Shown: positions 53,912 to 63,244, numbered from the stretch's first letter. The stretch is 64,000 nt of DNA from Pleomorphomonas sp. JP5 (GCF_023721815.1 NZ_JAMDLI010000007.1:797237-861236), one strand, 5' to 3'. Program-made: numbers and translations. Notes: generated by a model not told the origin, from the letters alone.

Positions 53912-55429
53912 ATGGCGGGAACCTCGCCGACCGACCAGCGAACGCCGTTGGTCGAAGCCAGGCAAGTCTGGAAATTCTTCGGCTCCATCGCCGTGTTGCG
54001 CGGCGTCGATCTGACGTTGCGGCCGGGTGAGGTGCACGCACTGCTCGGCGGCAACGGCGCCGGCAAATCCACGCTGATGAAAATGATCGCCGGTCTGCAT
54101 CGCCTCGATCGAGGCGAGCTCCTGGTCTGTGGCGAAGACGCTTCGGCCATGACGCCGGTCACAGCCCGCCAGGCCGGCATCCATCTGGTTCCGCAGGAGC
54201 CGATGCTCTTCCCGAGTCTCTCGGTCGAAGAGAACGTCCTGATGCACGTTCCGGGCAATCGCAAAGAACTGCGCGCCCGCCTCGAGACGATGATCGCCGA
54301 GATCGGCGCCGGCATGACGCTGTCCACCCAGGCCGGCCAGCTCGAGGTTGCCGACCAGCAGATGGTCGAGATCCTGCGAGGCCTCATCCGCGACGCCCGC
54401 ATCCTCATTCTCGACGAGCCGACCTCCGCCTTGACGCCGCGCGAGGTGGGCAAGCTGTTCGAGCGCATCCGTGCGCTCACGGCCCAGGGCGTCGGAATCT
54501 TCTTCATCTCCCACAAGCTCGGTGAGATCCGCGAGATCGCCGACATCGTCTCTATTCTGCGCGACGGCCAGGTCGTGCTGGCCGGTCCGCCGAAGTCCTT
54601 CACCGACGCCGAGATCGTCGCTGCCATGACGCATGTCGAGGGCAAGGACGGCTTTACGCTCGGCCGCGTCGGCGCTCCGGTTGAGCGGGGGGGCGAACGG
54701 TTGCGCGTCGAAGGGCTCGCCGGCGAGGGCTTCGCCGACGTGACCTTCTCGTTGCATTCCGGAGAAATTCTCGGTCTCGCCGGCGTGGTCGGTTCGGGCC
54801 GTACCGAGCTTGCCGAAACCATCTATGGCATTCGCCCCGCCGCTCGTGGCCGTATCTTTGTCGACGGCAAGCCGTTGGCCGCTCATGGTCCGCGCCAGAG
54901 TCTTGACGCCGGCGTCGTCTACCTGCCCGAGGACCGTCAGGTTTCCGGCTTGTTCGTCAACGCTCCCCTCGTCTGGAATGCGTCGGCGCTGGTGTTGCAC
55001 CGTGGCCGGGAGTGGCTGCCACTCGCCAGGGAACGGGCCGACTTCTCCGAGCAGGTCAAGCTCCTGGGCATCGTCTGCGCCAACGCCGACCAGCCGGTCC
55101 GCACCTTGTCGGGCGGCAATCAGCAAAAGGTGCTGCTCGCCAAGTGCCTCGCCGCCGGGCCGCGCGTCCTGATCCTCGACGAGCCGACGCGTGGCGTCGA
55201 CGTGGCCGTGCGCGCCGACATCTACCGGCTGATCGATCGGCTGGCCGGCGAAGGGCTCGCCATCCTCTTGATTTCCTCCGACCACGAGGAAGTCGAGCGC
55301 CTCAGTCACCGCGTGCTGGTGATGAACCACGGTTATCCGGGCGGCCTGCTCGAAGGCTCCGACATCACCATCAATGCCATTGCCCGCCTCTCCTTCGGGG
55401 TCGGCGCCAAAATGGACGCTGCGCAATGA
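53912..55429 (+). CDS. lsrA: AI-2 import ATP-binding protein
   Basis: A 505-residue ATPase with two ABC domains, as in RbsA. Domain 1: Walker A GGNGAGKST, signature degenerate around LEVADQQMVEILRGL, Walker B LILDEPTSALTP. Domain 2: degenerate Walker A GVVGSGRTEL, signature LSGGNQQKVLLAKCLA, Walker B LILDEPTRGVD. It powers uptake with LsrC and LsrD. Its stop overlaps the lsrC start (ATGA). Confidence 0.94.
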   Translation: MAGTSPTDQRTPLVEARQVWKFFGSIAVLRGVDLTLRPGEVHALLGGNGAGKSTLMKMIAGLHRLDRGELLVCGEDASAMTPVTARQAGIHLVPQEPMLFPSLSVEENVLMHVPGNRKELRARLETMIAEIGAGMTLSTQAGQLEVADQQMVEILRGLIRDARILILDEPTSALTPREVGKLFERIRALTAQGVGIFFISHKLGEIREIADIVSILRDGQVVLAGPPKSFTDAEIVAAMTHVEGKDGFTLGRVGAPVERGGERLRVEGLAGEGFADVTFSLHSGEILGLAGVVGSGRTELAETIYGIRPAARGRIFVDGKPLAAHGPRQSLDAGVVYLPEDRQVSGLFVNAPLVWNASALVLHRGREWLPLARERADFSEQVKLLGIVCANADQPVRTLSGGNQQKVLLAKCLAAGPRVLILDEPTRGVDVAVRADIYRLIDRLAGEGLAILLISSDHEEVERLSHRVLVMNHGYPGGLLEGSDITINAIARLSFGVGAKMDAAQ

Positions 55430-56493
55430 TCATCCGCTTCCTGCAGCGCCACCGCGAAGCTTCGGTCGCGCTGATCATCGTCTTCCTGTTCGCGGTCCTC
55501 GGCCTCGTCGATCACAGCTACCTGTCCCTGGACACTTTGCTTCTCGTTTACGGCAACAGCCTCATCCTGTTCGTCCTGGCGATCGGCGCCACCATGGTGA
55601 TGGCGACGCACGGCCTCGACGTGTCCGTCGGCTCGATCATGGGGCTCGCGGCGGTGGTCGCCGGCCTCCTGATGAATGCCGGCTGGGGGCTCCCCGCCTC
55701 CATCGGCGCAGCGCTTCTGGTCGGTCTTCTCTGCGGCCTGTTCAATGGCGTACTGGTGTCGTTGTTGAAGGTGTCGGCGATCGTCGCCACGCTCGGCACA
55801 CTGGGCCTTTATCGCGGCTTTGTGTATCTCCTGTCCGGCGGCAGCTGGATCGAAGGCCTGCCGGAGAATTTCAAGGCGCTGACCAAGACCGGTTCGCTCG
55901 GCCTGTCGCCGGTCGCCTGGCTGGTGCTGGTCCTGTTGATCGTCGCCCACCTCGGCCTGCGCTACACCGCCTTTGGCCGCTCCATGTTCGCCGTCGGCGA
56001 CAACCGAGAGGGCGCTCGCCTCATCGGTATCCGCGTCAACGAGGTGCAGATCGTCGCTTATGGCCTCAATGGTCTGCTGGCCGCGCTGGCTGGCGTCATC
56101 TTCGCCTCTCAGATCGGCTTCATTCCCAACACCGCCGGTACCGGCATGGAGATGCGGGCCATTGCATCGAGCGTGCTCGGTGGCGTCAGTCTCCTGGGGG
56201 GCACGGGGACCGTGATTGGCGCGGCGCTCGGAGCCTACTTCATGACCTCGATCGACAGCGTTCTCGTGCTGCTGCGTCTCGAGGCCTACTGGAACGACAT
56301 CATCGCCGGCGCCATCCTGCTGGTGGTGCTGATCACCGACGGCAAGATCCGCGAGGCCGTCGATCGTCTCCTCCGCTACCAGAAATACCGCAAGTTCATC
56401 GATCCGCAGGCGGCCGGCCAGCACGGCGACGCCGCCAAGGCCGCGACGCGGCCGCTCAAGACGGCGCTTGAGACCTCGGAGGCGCACAAATGA
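55426..56493 (+). CDS. lsrC: AI-2 import permease
   Basis: A 355-residue inner-membrane permease with about eight to ten hydrophobic segments. THGLDVSVGSIMGLAAV is the RbsC/LsrC hallmark near the N-terminus, and GVSLLGGTGTVIGAALGA the C-terminal one. The ATG overlaps the lsrA stop and the stop overlaps the lsrD start, so lsrA, lsrC and lsrD are coupled. The N-terminal upstream frame inside lsrA is a shadow. Confidence 0.93.
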   Translation: MIIRFLQRHREASVALIIVFLFAVLGLVDHSYLSLDTLLLVYGNSLILFVLAIGATMVMATHGLDVSVGSIMGLAAVVAGLLMNAGWGLPASIGAALLVGLLCGLFNGVLVSLLKVSAIVATLGTLGLYRGFVYLLSGGSWIEGLPENFKALTKTGSLGLSPVAWLVLVLLIVAHLGLRYTAFGRSMFAVGDNREGARLIGIRVNEVQIVAYGLNGLLAALAGVIFASQIGFIPNTAGTGMEMRAIASSVLGGVSLLGGTGTVIGAALGAYFMTSIDSVLVLLRLEAYWNDIIAGAILLVVLITDGKIREAVDRLLRYQKYRKFIDPQAAGQHGDAAKAATRPLKTALETSEAHK

Positions 56494-57491
56494 AACTGCA
56501 TCCCGCCCTCAAGCGCTGGGAGAGCGTGCTCGCGCTGCTCCTGATCGCCGAGATCCTGCTGTTCGGCGCCATCAACCCCGTGTTCCTGCAGCCGTCCATG
56601 CTGCTCTACGCCACGTCCGACTTCATCCACGTCGGCATCACGGCGCTGGCGCTGACGCTGGTCATCATCACGGGCGGCATCGATCTCTCGCTCGGCTCGG
56701 TGATGGGGCTCTCGGCCATCACCCTCGGCATCCTCTGGGTCGGTGGCTTCGACATCTGGGTGGCGGCCGTGGCCGCGCTCGCCGTCGGAACGATGGGCGG
56801 TATCTTCAATGCCGTCGCCATCCATCTCTCCAAGGTCAACCCGCTGGTGATCACGCTCGGCACGGGCTTCCTGTTCGGTGGAGCGGCACTGGTCCTGTCC
56901 GGTCTCGCCGGCGCGACGGGCTACGAAGGCATCAGCAACTTCGATCCAGCCTTCGTCAACCTCGCCAATCTTGAGGTCCTCGGTCTGCCGCTGCCTTTCG
57001 CCCTGTTCCTGGCGCTGACCGTCGGCTTCATGGCACTGCTGCATCGCACCCGCTTTGGCCGCTATGTCTACCTGATCGGACAGAACCCGCGTGCCGCCGC
57101 CTATGCCGGCACGCCGGTGTTCCGCACGCTGGTGGTCGCCTATGCCCTGACCAGTCTGATGGCGGCGCTGTCCGGCCTGATCCTGGCATCCTATTTCGGC
57201 TCCGCCCGTTCGGACTTCGGCACGACCGCCCTGATGCCGGCGATCACCGCCGTCGTGCTCGGCGGCACGTCGATCTACGGCGGTTCGGGCACCATCCTTG
57301 GTACGGCGCTGGCCGCTCTTCTGGTCGGCTATCTGCAAACCGGTCTTCAGCTGGTCGGCGTGTCGAGCCACGTCTCGAGCGCCCTGTCGGGTGGCCTGTT
57401 GGTCATCGTGGTTGCCTTGCGCAGCCTCTCGGAAATGGGACGCGTCTGGTTCCAGCATCGTCGCGTCTTGAGAAACGTTGCGGCCGAATGA
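56490..57491 (+). CDS. lsrD: AI-2 import permease
   Basis: The second permease of the AI-2 importer, 333 residues, with the same fold: ITGGIDLSLGSVMGLSAI near the N-terminus and GGTSIYGGSGTILGTALAALLVG near the C-terminus. It overlaps lsrC by 4 bp (ATGA). A 78-bp gap without structure separates it from lsrB. Confidence 0.93.
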   Translation: MKLHPALKRWESVLALLLIAEILLFGAINPVFLQPSMLLYATSDFIHVGITALALTLVIITGGIDLSLGSVMGLSAITLGILWVGGFDIWVAAVAALAVGTMGGIFNAVAIHLSKVNPLVITLGTGFLFGGAALVLSGLAGATGYEGISNFDPAFVNLANLEVLGLPLPFALFLALTVGFMALLHRTRFGRYVYLIGQNPRAAAYAGTPVFRTLVVAYALTSLMAALSGLILASYFGSARSDFGTTALMPAITAVVLGGTSIYGGSGTILGTALAALLVGYLQTGLQLVGVSSHVSSALSGGLLVIVVALRSLSEMGRVWFQHRRVLRNVAAE

Positions 57492-57569
57492 CGGTCTGAC
57501 GTTTGAGGAGGAGGGCCCGGAAAAGCGGGGTGTTCAGCCTCGGGGGCCATGTCTTGGAAGGAGAGCACA

Positions 57570-58595
57570 ATGAAGTTTGGTACCGTTTCCCTCGCGCTTG
57601 CCGTCACCGCCGCCGCGACCTTCGCCGGTCCGTCGGTCGCCGCCGACAGCACCCGCATCGCCTTCATTCCGAAGCTGGTGGGCGTCGGCTTCTTCACCTC
57701 CGGCGGCAAGGGGGCCGTCGAAGCCGGCAAGAAGCTGGGCGTCGAAGTGACCTATGACGGCCCGACCGAGCCGTCGGTGTCCGGTCAGGTGCAGTATATC
57801 AACACCTTCGCCAACCAGGGCTTCAATGCCATCGTCGTCTCCGCCGTGTCGCCCGACGGTCTCTGCCCGGCGCTGAAGCGCGCCATGCAGCGCGGCGTCA
57901 AGGTTCTGACCTGGGACAGCGACGTCAACCCCGAGTGCCGCAGCTACTACATCAACCAGGGCACACCGGCCCAGCTCGGCAAGCTTCTGGTGGACATGGC
58001 TTCCGAACAGCACCCGGCCGACAAGGCCAAGGTTGCCTTCTTCTATTCGAGCCCGACGGTGACCGACCAGAACCAGTGGGTCGAGCAGGCCAAGGCGCTC
58101 ATCGCCAAGGACAAGCCAGGTTGGGAAGTCGTCACCACCCAGTATGGCTACAACGATGCCCAGAAGTCGCTGCAGACGGGTGAGAGCATCCTGAAGGCCT
58201 ACAAGGACGTCGACATCATCATCGCCCCCGACGCCAACGCGCTTCCGGCCGCCGCCCAGGCCGCCGAGAACGTCGGTCGCGCCGGTCAGGTGACCATCGT
58301 CGGCTTCTCGACGCCGAACGTGATGCGCCCCTATGTCAAGCGTGACACCGTCAAGGCCTTCGGCCTCTGGGATGTCACCAAGCAGGGCGCCATCTCCATC
58401 TACGTCGCCGATCACCTCATCAAGAACGGCGCCATGAAGGTTGGCGACAAGCTCGACATTCCCGAGATTGGCACTGTCGAAGTCAGCCCGAACAGCGTCC
58501 AGGGCTACAGCTACGAAGCCGACGACAACGGCATCATCCTGCTGCCGGAGCGTCAGGTGTTCACCAAGGACAACATCGACAACTTCGACTTCTGA
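57570..58595 (+). CDS. lsrB: AI-2-binding periplasmic protein (receptor)
   Basis: A 341-residue periplasmic binding protein with a signal peptide ending SVAA-DS. All six ligand residues known from Salmonella LsrB are present in the right contexts: Lys35 in [10 protein letters not shown], Asp in [13 protein letters not shown], Asp-Gln in [10 protein letters not shown], and Pro and Ala in [18 protein letters not shown]. It should therefore bind the tetrahydroxy-tetrahydrofuran form of AI-2 and deliver it to LsrACD. The ATG at 57570 follows GGAAGGAGA. Confidence 0.96.
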   Translation: MKFGTVSLALAVTAAATFAGPSVAADSTRIAFIPKLVGVGFFTSGGKGAVEAGKKLGVEVTYDGPTEPSVSGQVQYINTFANQGFNAIVVSAVSPDGLCPALKRAMQRGVKVLTWDSDVNPECRSYYINQGTPAQLGKLLVDMASEQHPADKAKVAFFYSSPTVTDQNQWVEQAKALIAKDKPGWEVVTTQYGYNDAQKSLQTGESILKAYKDVDIIIAPDANALPAAAQAAENVGRAGQVTIVGFSTPNVMRPYVKRDTVKAFGLWDVTKQGAISIYVADHLIKNGAMKVGDKLDIPEIGTVEVSPNSVQGYSYEADDNGIILLPERQVFTKDNIDNFDF

Positions 58596-58696
58596 TCAAT
58601 CGGATCATCGCTTCGCGAGACGGCGGTCCCTCCCGTCTGCCGTCCGCTCCTCCCCCGTCGGCCATCCCCCCATGAGGCCGCGCGGGATTCCGGAGA

Positions 58697-58732
58697 GCCG
58701 GCCGCCATCCACCGGCGGCCGGCCATCCTTTT
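58697..58732 (+). terminator. Strong hairpin between lsrB and lsrG
   Basis: A perfect 10-bp stem (58697-58706 with 58714-58723), 7-nt loop, and TTTT at 58729-58732. Likely an attenuating terminator or a 3' stabiliser that favours lsrB expression over lsrG and lsrE. Confidence 0.7.
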
Positions 58733-58758
58733 CTTGCAATCAATATGGAGGCCACGCC

Positions 58759-59055
58759 ATGCACGTCACGCTCGTCGAGATCAACGTCAAGCCCGACCGC
58801 ATCGACGATTTCCTGCGCGTCTTCGGCGCCAACCGCGAAGGCACCATTGCCGAGCCCGGCTGCCGTCGCTTCGATGTCTTGCAGGATCCGGCGGAGCCCA
58901 CCCGCTTCACCATTTACGAGGCCTTCGTCGACGAGGCGGCCGTGAAGTTCCACAAGACGACGCCGCACTATCTGAAGGTGAAGGCCGAGCTCGAGGACAT
59001 CATGACCGGCCCTCGCAGCCACAAGGTGTATGTCGGCGTCATGCCGCGCGACTGA
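58759..59055 (+). CDS. lsrG: (4S)-4-hydroxy-5-phosphonooxypentane-2,3-dione isomerase
   Basis: A 98-residue protein of the antibiotic-biosynthesis-monooxygenase fold that isomerises phospho-AI-2 before LsrF acts, removing the signal. Seen: [42 protein letters not shown] and [11 protein letters not shown], matching LsrG throughout. TGGAGG lies 7 bp before the ATG at 58759. Confidence 0.94.
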   Translation: MHVTLVEINVKPDRIDDFLRVFGANREGTIAEPGCRRFDVLQDPAEPTRFTIYEAFVDEAAVKFHKTTPHYLKVKAELEDIMTGPRSHKVYVGVMPRD

Positions 59056-59065
59056 CGAGGTCCCG

Positions 59066-59803
59066 ATGTTTCCCACTCCGGATGATCTTGCGACGCGCGA
59101 CGCGCTGAAGGCCTTCCTGCGCCGCGCCGCGCCCTCCCTCAGCGTCGGCCTTCTGGCTGCCGACGCCATGGCCTATGGCATGGCCATTGCCGAACTGGAG
59201 GCGGCGGACAACGCCCTCCTGCACTTCGACGTCATGGATGGCGTCTTCTGCCCCGGCTTCACTGCGGGCCCGCCGCTTGTCGCGGCTTCGCGCACGAAGA
59301 TGCTGAAGGACGTTCACCTCATGGTGGCCGATCCGATCGCGATCATCCCGGCGGTGCTGAAGGGCGGGGCCGACATCGTGCATGTCCACCCCGAGGGGCT
59401 CTCGCATCTGCATCGGGCTCTTGCCATGCTGGACGTCGATGTATCCGGCCGACCGGGGCGGCGCGTGTTGCGCGCCGTGGCGCTCAATCCGGCAACGCCG
59501 GTGGACATTCTCGAATCGGTTCTGCACGAGATCGACATGGTGACGTTGCTTGCCGTCGATCCTGGCTGGAGCGGTGGCGCCCCCGACGCGGCGCTCGGCC
59601 GCAAGGTCGAACGGCTGAGGTGGCTTGCCAAGGAAGCCGGCGCCGATCCGCTGATCGCCATCGACGGCGGCATTACCGAGGCGACCATTGGCATCGCTGC
59701 CAGCTTCGGTCCGGACGTGATCGTCTCCGGCAGCGCCGTCTTCAAGGCAGGCGCCAGCATCGCCGACAATCTCGACGCGCTGCGCCGGGCCGCTGGCAAC
59801 TGA
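59066..59803 (+). CDS. lsrE: LsrE-like ribulose-phosphate 3-epimerase family protein
   Basis: A 245-residue TIM-barrel epimerase-like protein. FDVMDGVFCPGF carries the metal/aspartate pattern, DVHLMVADP matches the HLMV motif, VDPGWSGG the VxPGFxGQ motif, and IAIDGGITEATI the terminal aspartate. It sits 10 bp after lsrG. LsrE is known from Salmonella lsr operons; its exact reaction in AI-2 processing is not established. GAGG lies 5 bp before the ATG. Confidence 0.87.
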   Translation: MFPTPDDLATRDALKAFLRRAAPSLSVGLLAADAMAYGMAIAELEAADNALLHFDVMDGVFCPGFTAGPPLVAASRTKMLKDVHLMVADPIAIIPAVLKGGADIVHVHPEGLSHLHRALAMLDVDVSGRPGRRVLRAVALNPATPVDILESVLHEIDMVTLLAVDPGWSGGAPDAALGRKVERLRWLAKEAGADPLIAIDGGITEATIGIAASFGPDVIVSGSAVFKAGASIADNLDALRRAAGN

Positions 59804-59807
59804 CATC

Positions 59808-59861
59808 GGGCGAAGCCGGACACCGGCTTTGCCCCGTACCTCGGCCTTGATGGCAAGGCCG
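59808..59861 (+). terminator. Tandem stem-loops at the end of the lsr operon
   Basis: A 12-bp stem with one G-T wobble (59808-59819 with 59823-59834) and a second 8-bp stem (59842-59849 with 59854-59861). No T tract follows, so this may be a Rho-assisted or stabilising structure. Confidence 0.5.
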
Positions 59862-60039
59862 GCGTTGCCGGTGCCTTGCGGTTCTATGGGTATCGGGAGC
59901 TAGGGCAGCACGTCCACAGCTTCTGACCCCCTCCCGGTTTGCCCGGCTATTTGCGACGGCCATCTTTTCGGGCTTGAAACAGCCGCTCCCTTGCTGGATC
60001 ACTGACACTTGCGCAGAGCTCAAGTGAACGAGGTTGATC

Positions 60040-61017
60040 GTGGGGCGTATCAACGAAGGGCCGGGGGATGGTGATCGCGATATCCAGGAAACCGACGCCA
60101 TGCGGGCACGCGTCGCCTGGTATTATTTTGTCGGGGGGCTGACGCAACAGGAAATCGCGCGCAAATTCGAGATCACGCGCACACGCGTCAACCGCATCGT
60201 CGGTCAACTCCGTGCAGAGGGCTCGGTTCGGACGGAGATCAAGCTGCCTCTCGTCGGCTGTATAGAGCTCGAGAGCAAGCTTGAAAGCCAATTTGGACTG
60301 CAGTCGGCCCGCGTCGTGCCCCATTTGGAGGATGACCGCGAGCAGCAACGGGTGATTGGCGAGACCGCCGGCGAACTTCTGGATTCGCTTCTGGAAGACG
60401 GATCCACGCTTGGCGTCGGCTGGGGGCGGACGCTCGCTTCCGCCTTGCCGCGTGTATCCCCTCGCAATCAAACCAATGGCTGGGTGGCGACCTTGATGGG
60501 CGGCATGACCCAGGGACTTGGCACAACGACGTTCGAGTTGGCCACCGCGTTCGCCAAGGTCCTCGGAGCGGAGTGCTTCTATCTGGCCGTTCCCATCTAC
60601 TTGCCGACCGCCGACAGTCGGCTTCTGCTCGCAAGTCACTATGGCATCGCCGATGTCTTGACCCGCATCAAGCAGCACATGGACATCGCCTTCGTATCCT
60701 GCGGCGACATGTCCTTGCGCTCCCAGCTTGTGGGCACGCGGGTGGTCTCAGAACACCTCTCTTCCCTCCTGGAGGCGGGCGCGGTTGGTGATTTGCTCGG
60801 CCTGTTCATCGACGAGAACGGAAAGCCGGTGAATCATCCCCTCAACGAAAGGCTCATGGCGCTGGACCTTGAAGATCTGAGGGGCGTCCATCAATCCATT
60901 CTCGCGTCCGGTGGCGTTCACAAGATGCCGATCATACGAGCCGTGTTGCGCGCCGGTTATGTGAAGCACTTGGTGACGGATGAGCGCTGCGCGGACCTGT
61001 TGTTGCGTTCAGTCTGA
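60040..61017 (+). CDS. SorC/DeoR-type (LsrR-like) sugar-responsive regulator
   Basis: A 325-residue regulator, paralogous to LsrR. The HTH is LTQQEIARKFEITRTRVNRIVGQLRAEG; the sugar-binding domain has LGVGWGRTLASALPRV and LMGGMTQGLGTTTFELA. The start is taken as GTG 60040, with AACGAGG ending 6 bp upstream; TTG 60034 and ATG 60100 are alternatives. Its stop lies 8 bp before the FGGY kinase, so it probably controls that kinase and perhaps the transporter on the opposite strand. The effector is probably a phosphorylated sugar. Confidence 0.9.
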   Translation: MGRINEGPGDGDRDIQETDAMRARVAWYYFVGGLTQQEIARKFEITRTRVNRIVGQLRAEGSVRTEIKLPLVGCIELESKLESQFGLQSARVVPHLEDDREQQRVIGETAGELLDSLLEDGSTLGVGWGRTLASALPRVSPRNQTNGWVATLMGGMTQGLGTTTFELATAFAKVLGAECFYLAVPIYLPTADSRLLLASHYGIADVLTRIKQHMDIAFVSCGDMSLRSQLVGTRVVSEHLSSLLEAGAVGDLLGLFIDENGKPVNHPLNERLMALDLEDLRGVHQSILASGGVHKMPIIRAVLRAGYVKHLVTDERCADLLLRSV

Positions 61018-61025
61018 GGGAAACC

Positions 61026-62600
61026 ATGGCATATGGAGTGATCGCCGTTGATGTCGGGTCGCATCAGGTCCGGGCCGGGCTTTTCGATCTCGCCGGAACA
61101 CTTGTGGAGCACGCCCGACGCGACATCTCGCTCGGCCAGCACAGCAACGCCATGGCAACCTACCAGATGGAGGAAATCTGGGCTGCAGTCTGTTGTACGG
61201 TGGCCCACTGCGGCGCGCAGGCTCGCGCCCATGACCTGACCGTCACAGGCCTTGCCTTCGATGCGACATCGTCTCTTTACGTCGACAACGATGGCAAGCC
61301 GATCGCCGAGGGACAAGGGGACGTCTTCGGTTGGATGGATCATCGGGCGCAACGGGAAGCGGCCGAGATCAATGCCACGGGCCATCCCTATCTTCAGTAC
61401 TTCGGTGGAACGATCTCGCCGGAAATCCACTTGCCGAAGATTGTCTGGTACGAGCGTCACCGATCCGGTGATCTGGACGATCACGTCCAGTTTCGCGATG
61501 TGTGCGACGAGCTTGCCAGACGGGCCACGGCGGTCGACGCCCGGTCGAAGTCGGCGCTCGTCTGCAAGTGGCCCTTCGTGCCGTCACAAGATGACACGTG
61601 GTGCGCCGATCTGCTCGACACCCTGGGATTGGGCGGGCGCGCCGGCCTGGGTTCCCCCGCGGATATCGCGCGCGGGCTCGCCAGCGCTCTGGGGGGCGTT
61701 TCGAAAGAGGCCTCCCGTCAGCTCGGCCTGCCCGAGGGGGTCGTTGTGGGAACGGGTGCGATCGATGCCGAAGCCGGCGTGCTCGGCAATGTCGGAGCGG
61801 ATCTCGATGCCGTCGTCGGTCGGACGCTCCTGATGACCGGGGGAACCTCGACGAACTTCATGGCGTTCTCGACCGACTCGCGCTTCATTGACGGCGTCTG
61901 GGGACCATTTCGCGACGCCGTTTTCCCCGGCTACTGGATGCACGAAGGCGGACAAAGCTTTTCCGGCGGAGCGCTTGACGCTGTGCTGAAGCAGCATCCG
62001 GCAAGCCCCGGCGAACCGACCGCCGACAACCACCGCCGGGCCGCCGCCGACGTTCTGGCTCTCCTCGCCGAGGAGGGGCGATCGTTCGCGGCGCAAAAGC
62101 ATCTGGTTCCCGACTGGCTGGGCAACCGCGCGCCGCTCAACGACAGCCGGGTGCGAACGATCATGACCGGCCTCGGTCAGGAGCTCGACTATCGATCATT
62201 TTTGGAGAGCTACTACGCAACTGCCCGCGGGCTGGCGCTGCAGATGCGGCAGGTCATCGAGCACCTGAACGCCCACGGATATGCGATCGACAAGGTGCAT
62301 TTGTCGGGCGGCCATCGGCACAACCCGCTGCTGGTTCGGCTGTACGCGGACTGTTTCGAGGGGGCGCTACATCTTTGCGAAGCGCCCGAACCGGTACTGG
62401 CCGGAACGGCCATGATGGCTGCGGTGGCGGCCGGTCATTATCCGACCTTGCGTGCCGCCGCCGCCAGAATGTCGACAAAAACCAGACTGGTGGAGAGGGA
62501 TGCCGACCGCGTCGCGCAGCTCGAGGCCGACTACGACGTGTATCTGCGCCTCTACGAGGTGAGGAACGAGATCTTCCGGGCCGGTCTGCCGACACCATGA
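61026..62600 (+). CDS. FGGY-family pentulose kinase (D-ribulokinase-like)
   Basis: A 524-residue sugar kinase. GVIAVDVGSHQVRAGLFDL is the N-terminal phosphate loop; the region GLAFDATSSLYVDNDGKPI, WMDHRAQREAAEIN, GGTISPEIHLPKIVWYE and GVWGPFRDAVFPGYWMHEGGQS matches the FGGY pentulose kinase (5C_CHO_kinase) group, which includes D-ribulokinases. GTGAIDAEAGVLG holds the catalytic aspartate. GAGGGA lies 6 bp upstream. Substrate is likely a ketose such as D-ribulose; a hexulose cannot be excluded. Confidence 0.9.
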   Translation: MAYGVIAVDVGSHQVRAGLFDLAGTLVEHARRDISLGQHSNAMATYQMEEIWAAVCCTVAHCGAQARAHDLTVTGLAFDATSSLYVDNDGKPIAEGQGDVFGWMDHRAQREAAEINATGHPYLQYFGGTISPEIHLPKIVWYERHRSGDLDDHVQFRDVCDELARRATAVDARSKSALVCKWPFVPSQDDTWCADLLDTLGLGGRAGLGSPADIARGLASALGGVSKEASRQLGLPEGVVVGTGAIDAEAGVLGNVGADLDAVVGRTLLMTGGTSTNFMAFSTDSRFIDGVWGPFRDAVFPGYWMHEGGQSFSGGALDAVLKQHPASPGEPTADNHRRAAADVLALLAEEGRSFAAQKHLVPDWLGNRAPLNDSRVRTIMTGLGQELDYRSFLESYYATARGLALQMRQVIEHLNAHGYAIDKVHLSGGHRHNPLLVRLYADCFEGALHLCEAPEPVLAGTAMMAAVAAGHYPTLRAAAARMSTKTRLVERDADRVAQLEADYDVYLRLYEVRNEIFRAGLPTP

Positions 62601-62637
62601 GGCACTCACGGCCGACGACAGGCCCAGTATCGCCAGC

Positions 62638-63189
62638 TTACTCCAGATTGGTGTGGTTGGCACGCATCGCCTCTGGCGATACGTCGAGAAGCGCGCGCAG
62701 CTTGAGGATCATCACTTCGAACAGGACGAACTGAGCGCCTTCATAGAGCGAGCCCATCGGCAGTACGGAGGCGGTGGCGCCACGATCGTTGGCCATGGTC
62801 TGGGCGGGAAGCGTCAGCACGAGATCGGCTGCCTTGGCGCATCGACCGTCCGGCTGGGCGGTGATGAGCAGGGTCTCGGCGCCGGCCGCTTTGGCGACCC
62901 CCATCAGGGCTTCCACTGTGGAGAAGAACCCCGGCCCGGCCGAGACGATCAGGAGATCGCCCTTCCCGATGGGGGGGGTGGTCACGTCGCCGACCATGGA
63001 GGCGCGACACCCCAGATGGTAGAGGCGCATGCAGAACCCTTTGATCTGCAGGCCCTCGCGTCCAACACCATAGAGAGCTATCCGCTCCGCCGCGGCGATC
63101 TTGCGGATCGCGCGCTCCACGTCTTCGTCATCCAGTCGCTCGAAAACCCGTTCGAGATCGGTAATTGCGTCACGATAGAGAGTCGTCAT
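62638..63189 (-). CDS. SIS-domain sugar phosphate isomerase, 6-phospho-3-hexuloisomerase-like
   Basis: A 183-residue SIS protein that matches 6-phospho-3-hexuloisomerase (PHI) in length and outline: ALYGVGREGLQIKGFCMRLYHLG, TTPPIGKGDLLIV, LPMGSLYEGAQFVLFE and the C-terminal MRANHTNLE. However, the phosphate-binding loop, SGSGET in PHI, reads SAGPGFFST at residues 83-91. Activity on a phosphosugar is therefore probable but altered specificity is likely. The start at 63189 gives MTTLYRD. It is downstream of the permease on the minus strand, convergent with the kinase gene. Confidence 0.82.
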   Translation of the reverse strand: MTTLYRDAITDLERVFERLDDEDVERAIRKIAAAERIALYGVGREGLQIKGFCMRLYHLGCRASMVGDVTTPPIGKGDLLIVSAGPGFFSTVEALMGVAKAAGAETLLITAQPDGRCAKAADLVLTLPAQTMANDRGATASVLPMGSLYEGAQFVLFEVMILKLRALLDVSPEAMRANHTNLE

Positions 63190-63244
63190 TTGTGAGTTCC
63201 GCAGTTGGACGCATGATTGGAGGCTTGAAGTTCCGAGCCGGGAG

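Noticed and set aside
54301-54420. Degenerate signature and P-loop motifs in lsrA as evidence of a pseudogene
   Set aside because: Such degeneracy in one half-site is normal for RbsA/LsrA-type double ATPases; the frame is intact and full length.
53753-55426. 557-codon minus-strand frame opposite lsrA
   Set aside because: Shadow of an ATPase with all ABC motifs on the plus strand.
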